A stretch of 64,000 bases of DNA from positions 124,001 through 188,000 of the forward strand of contig NZ_BMTU01000011.1 of NCBI RefSeq assembly GCF_014649835.1. The letters run 5' to 3'. Of this stretch, positions 62,907 through 64,000 are shown one piece after another. The position numbers and the translations under genes were made by a program. Source of the stretch: Streptomyces pilosus. GTDB lineage: Bacteria; Actinomycetota; Actinomycetes; Streptomycetales; Streptomycetaceae. Every line of letters begins with the position of its first letter. The first letter of the stretch is position 1. Under the pieces are notes generated by a model, which did no database searches, was not told where the DNA came from, and was given only the letters and a program-made list of their open reading frames with translations.

Positions 62907-63321
62907 GCGCGTCCTCCTGGTGTCGGCTCCTCCGGTGCGGGCCGATCGTAGGTGCGCGCGGTTGACGGACGGGAGACCCGGGGCCGAACACACGGGTGAG
63001 GTTGGATGTCGTACAGCCCCTCATACGGATGACGTACACCTGTCGTATTCCGGTGGTGATGTGACGGCTCGTCCGATTGGGTCCGGCGGCCGGGGGCACT
63101 CGCGGCCGTGTGCGGGTCCGGGCGACGTCCGTCACAGCGTGACGGCCGTGTTTCGCGCCGGCCACGGCGGGCCACCGCAGATGAACCCGGGTCAAGAGTG
63201 AGTAAGACCCCGGTGAACACGCACGAGCCCGGTGTGCGCAACCCCCTGGGCCGCGAGTAATGTCCTCACCTGCACAGACTCATACAGCAATCACCCGCGT
63301 CCGCGTCCCACGGAGGGCCCG
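62907..63321. promoter_or_regulatory. Divergent promoter region
   Basis: 415 bases between the glycerophosphodiesterase and acyltransferase starts. A TAATGT -10-like box lies near 63259 on the plus strand with a poor -35; I see no gene, hairpin or repeat worth calling. Confidence 0.35.
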
Positions 63322-63993
63322 TTGTCCCGCTTCGCGCTCATCAAGGCAGTGCTCGGTCCGATCATGCGCCTGATGTTCCGCCCACAGGTGGAGGGTGCGG
63401 AGAACATCCCGGGCGACGGTCCGGTGATCCTGGCCGGCAACCACCTGACCTTCATCGACTCGATGATCCTGCCGCTCGTCTGCGACCGTCAGGTCTTCTT
63501 CATCGGCAAGGACGAGTACGTCACCGGCAAGGGCCTCAAGGGCCGGCTGATGGCGTGGTTCTTCACCGGCGTCGGCATGATCCCGGTCGACCGCGACGGT
63601 GGCCGGGGCGGGGTCGCGGCACTGATGACCGGGCGCCGGGTGCTGGAGGAGGGCAACGTCTTCGGCATCTACCCCGAGGGCACCCGCTCCCCCGACGGCC
63701 GGCTGTACCGGGGCCGTACCGGCATCGCCCGGCTCACCCTGATGACCGGCGCGCCGGTGGTGCCGTTCGCGATGATCGGCACGGACAAGCTGCAGCCGGG
63801 CGGGGCGGGCCTGCCCCGGCCGGGCAAGGTCACGGTGCGCTTCGGCGAGGCGATGGAGTTCTCCCGCTACGAGGGCATGGACCGGGACCGCTACGTCCTG
63901 CGCGCGGTCACCGACTCGGTGATGGCCGAGGTGATGCGGCTGTCGGGGCAGGAGTACGTGGACATGTACGCGAGCAAGGCGAAGGCAGCGTAG
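63322..63993 (+). CDS. 1-acyl-glycerol-3-phosphate acyltransferase (PlsC family)
   Basis: 223 residues. The HX4D catalytic motif is NHLTFID, and the phosphate-binding FGIYPEGTRSPDGRLYRG and GAPVVPFAMIG motifs follow. It probably acylates lysophosphatidate in phospholipid synthesis. The start is a TTG at 63322-63324 with a GGAGGG site 4 bases upstream; the frame is open to 63232 without one. The stop is 7 bases from the window end. Confidence 0.9.
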   Translation: MSRFALIKAVLGPIMRLMFRPQVEGAENIPGDGPVILAGNHLTFIDSMILPLVCDRQVFFIGKDEYVTGKGLKGRLMAWFFTGVGMIPVDRDGGRGGVAALMTGRRVLEEGNVFGIYPEGTRSPDGRLYRGRTGIARLTLMTGAPVVPFAMIGTDKLQPGGAGLPRPGKVTVRFGEAMEFSRYEGMDRDRYVLRAVTDSVMAEVMRLSGQEYVDMYASKAKAA

Positions 63994-64000
63994 CGCTGCG

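Overview
This is chromosomal DNA of a Streptomyces species, very probably close to S. coelicolor/S. lividans. The sequence is uniformly high in G+C, with GTG and TTG starts, GTGA/ATGA gene overlaps and long perfect terminator stems. It carries the sporulation gene ssgB, a bifunctional rel gene, PdxS/PdxT vitamin B6 synthesis and phosphatidylinositol-phosphate synthesis genes. I see no insertion sequence, prophage or CRISPR array. Most of the window is conserved core genome. Gene symbols and functions are assigned from motifs and remembered family features, not from a database search.

Layout. 0-6.2 kb: 3' half-window of hisS, a metallo-beta-lactamase-fold hydrolase, a membrane cyclophilin, a DUF349 coiled-coil protein and rel, the last two converging on a 20-bp perfect hairpin. 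6.4-15.4 kb, all on the minus strand: yajC-secD-secF-apt, ruvC-ruvA-ruvB, a YebC regulator and pdxS-pdxT. 15.5-19.1 kb: a LemA-like protein and the phosphatidylinositol (mannoside) set pgsA/acyltransferase/PimA-like glycosyltransferase, coupled through 4-nt overlaps. 19.3-23.4 kb, plus strand: an EF-G-like GTPase with unusual GTPase motifs and a membrane protein of unknown function. 23.5-28.9 kb: a HIT protein, thrS, a coupled unknown/DUF4365 nuclease-like pair and a DEDDh exonuclease.

29-36.6 kb: a secreted YetA/PcRGLX-like (putative rhamnogalacturonan lyase) protein, a DUF624 protein, two sugar permeases and a solute-binding lipoprotein. This block is bracketed by two identical tRNA-Val(CAC) genes and preceded by LacI-type operator-like palindromes, which looks like an uptake-and-degradation cassette for a plant polysaccharide. 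36.6-41 kb: a PGPGW protein, ssgB, a CGNR zinc-finger regulator, a 57-aa membrane protein, a DsbA-like protein and a double GNAT. 41-43 kb: p-aminobenzoate synthesis (pabB-like and pabC-like). 43.2-43.7 kb: a tRNA array Gly-Cys-Val-Val-Val.

43.7-47.7 kb: a zinc-ribbon protein, a maltokinase-like phosphotransferase, two small proteins and a Ser/Thr kinase. 47.7-55.4 kb: a SpoU methyltransferase and tetrapyrrole/cobalamin genes, namely a cysG-like fusion, a BluB-CobT fusion with an exceptional ~690-residue low-complexity N-terminus, and cobL. 55.6-64 kb: a GNAT, the methionine transporter metN-metI-metQ, a HAD hydrolase, two small membrane proteins, a second GNAT, a Tat-exported glycerophosphodiesterase and a PlsC-type acyltransferase. 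metN is preceded by a Cys/Met-rich 30-codon upstream ORF that looks like an attenuator peptide.

The most interesting signals are the Cys/Met leader-peptide candidate upstream of metN, the giant N-terminal extension on BluB-CobT with a U-tract hairpin in its leader, the tRNA-bracketed pectin-type cassette, the DUF4365 pair and the altered GTPase motifs of the EF-G-like protein.
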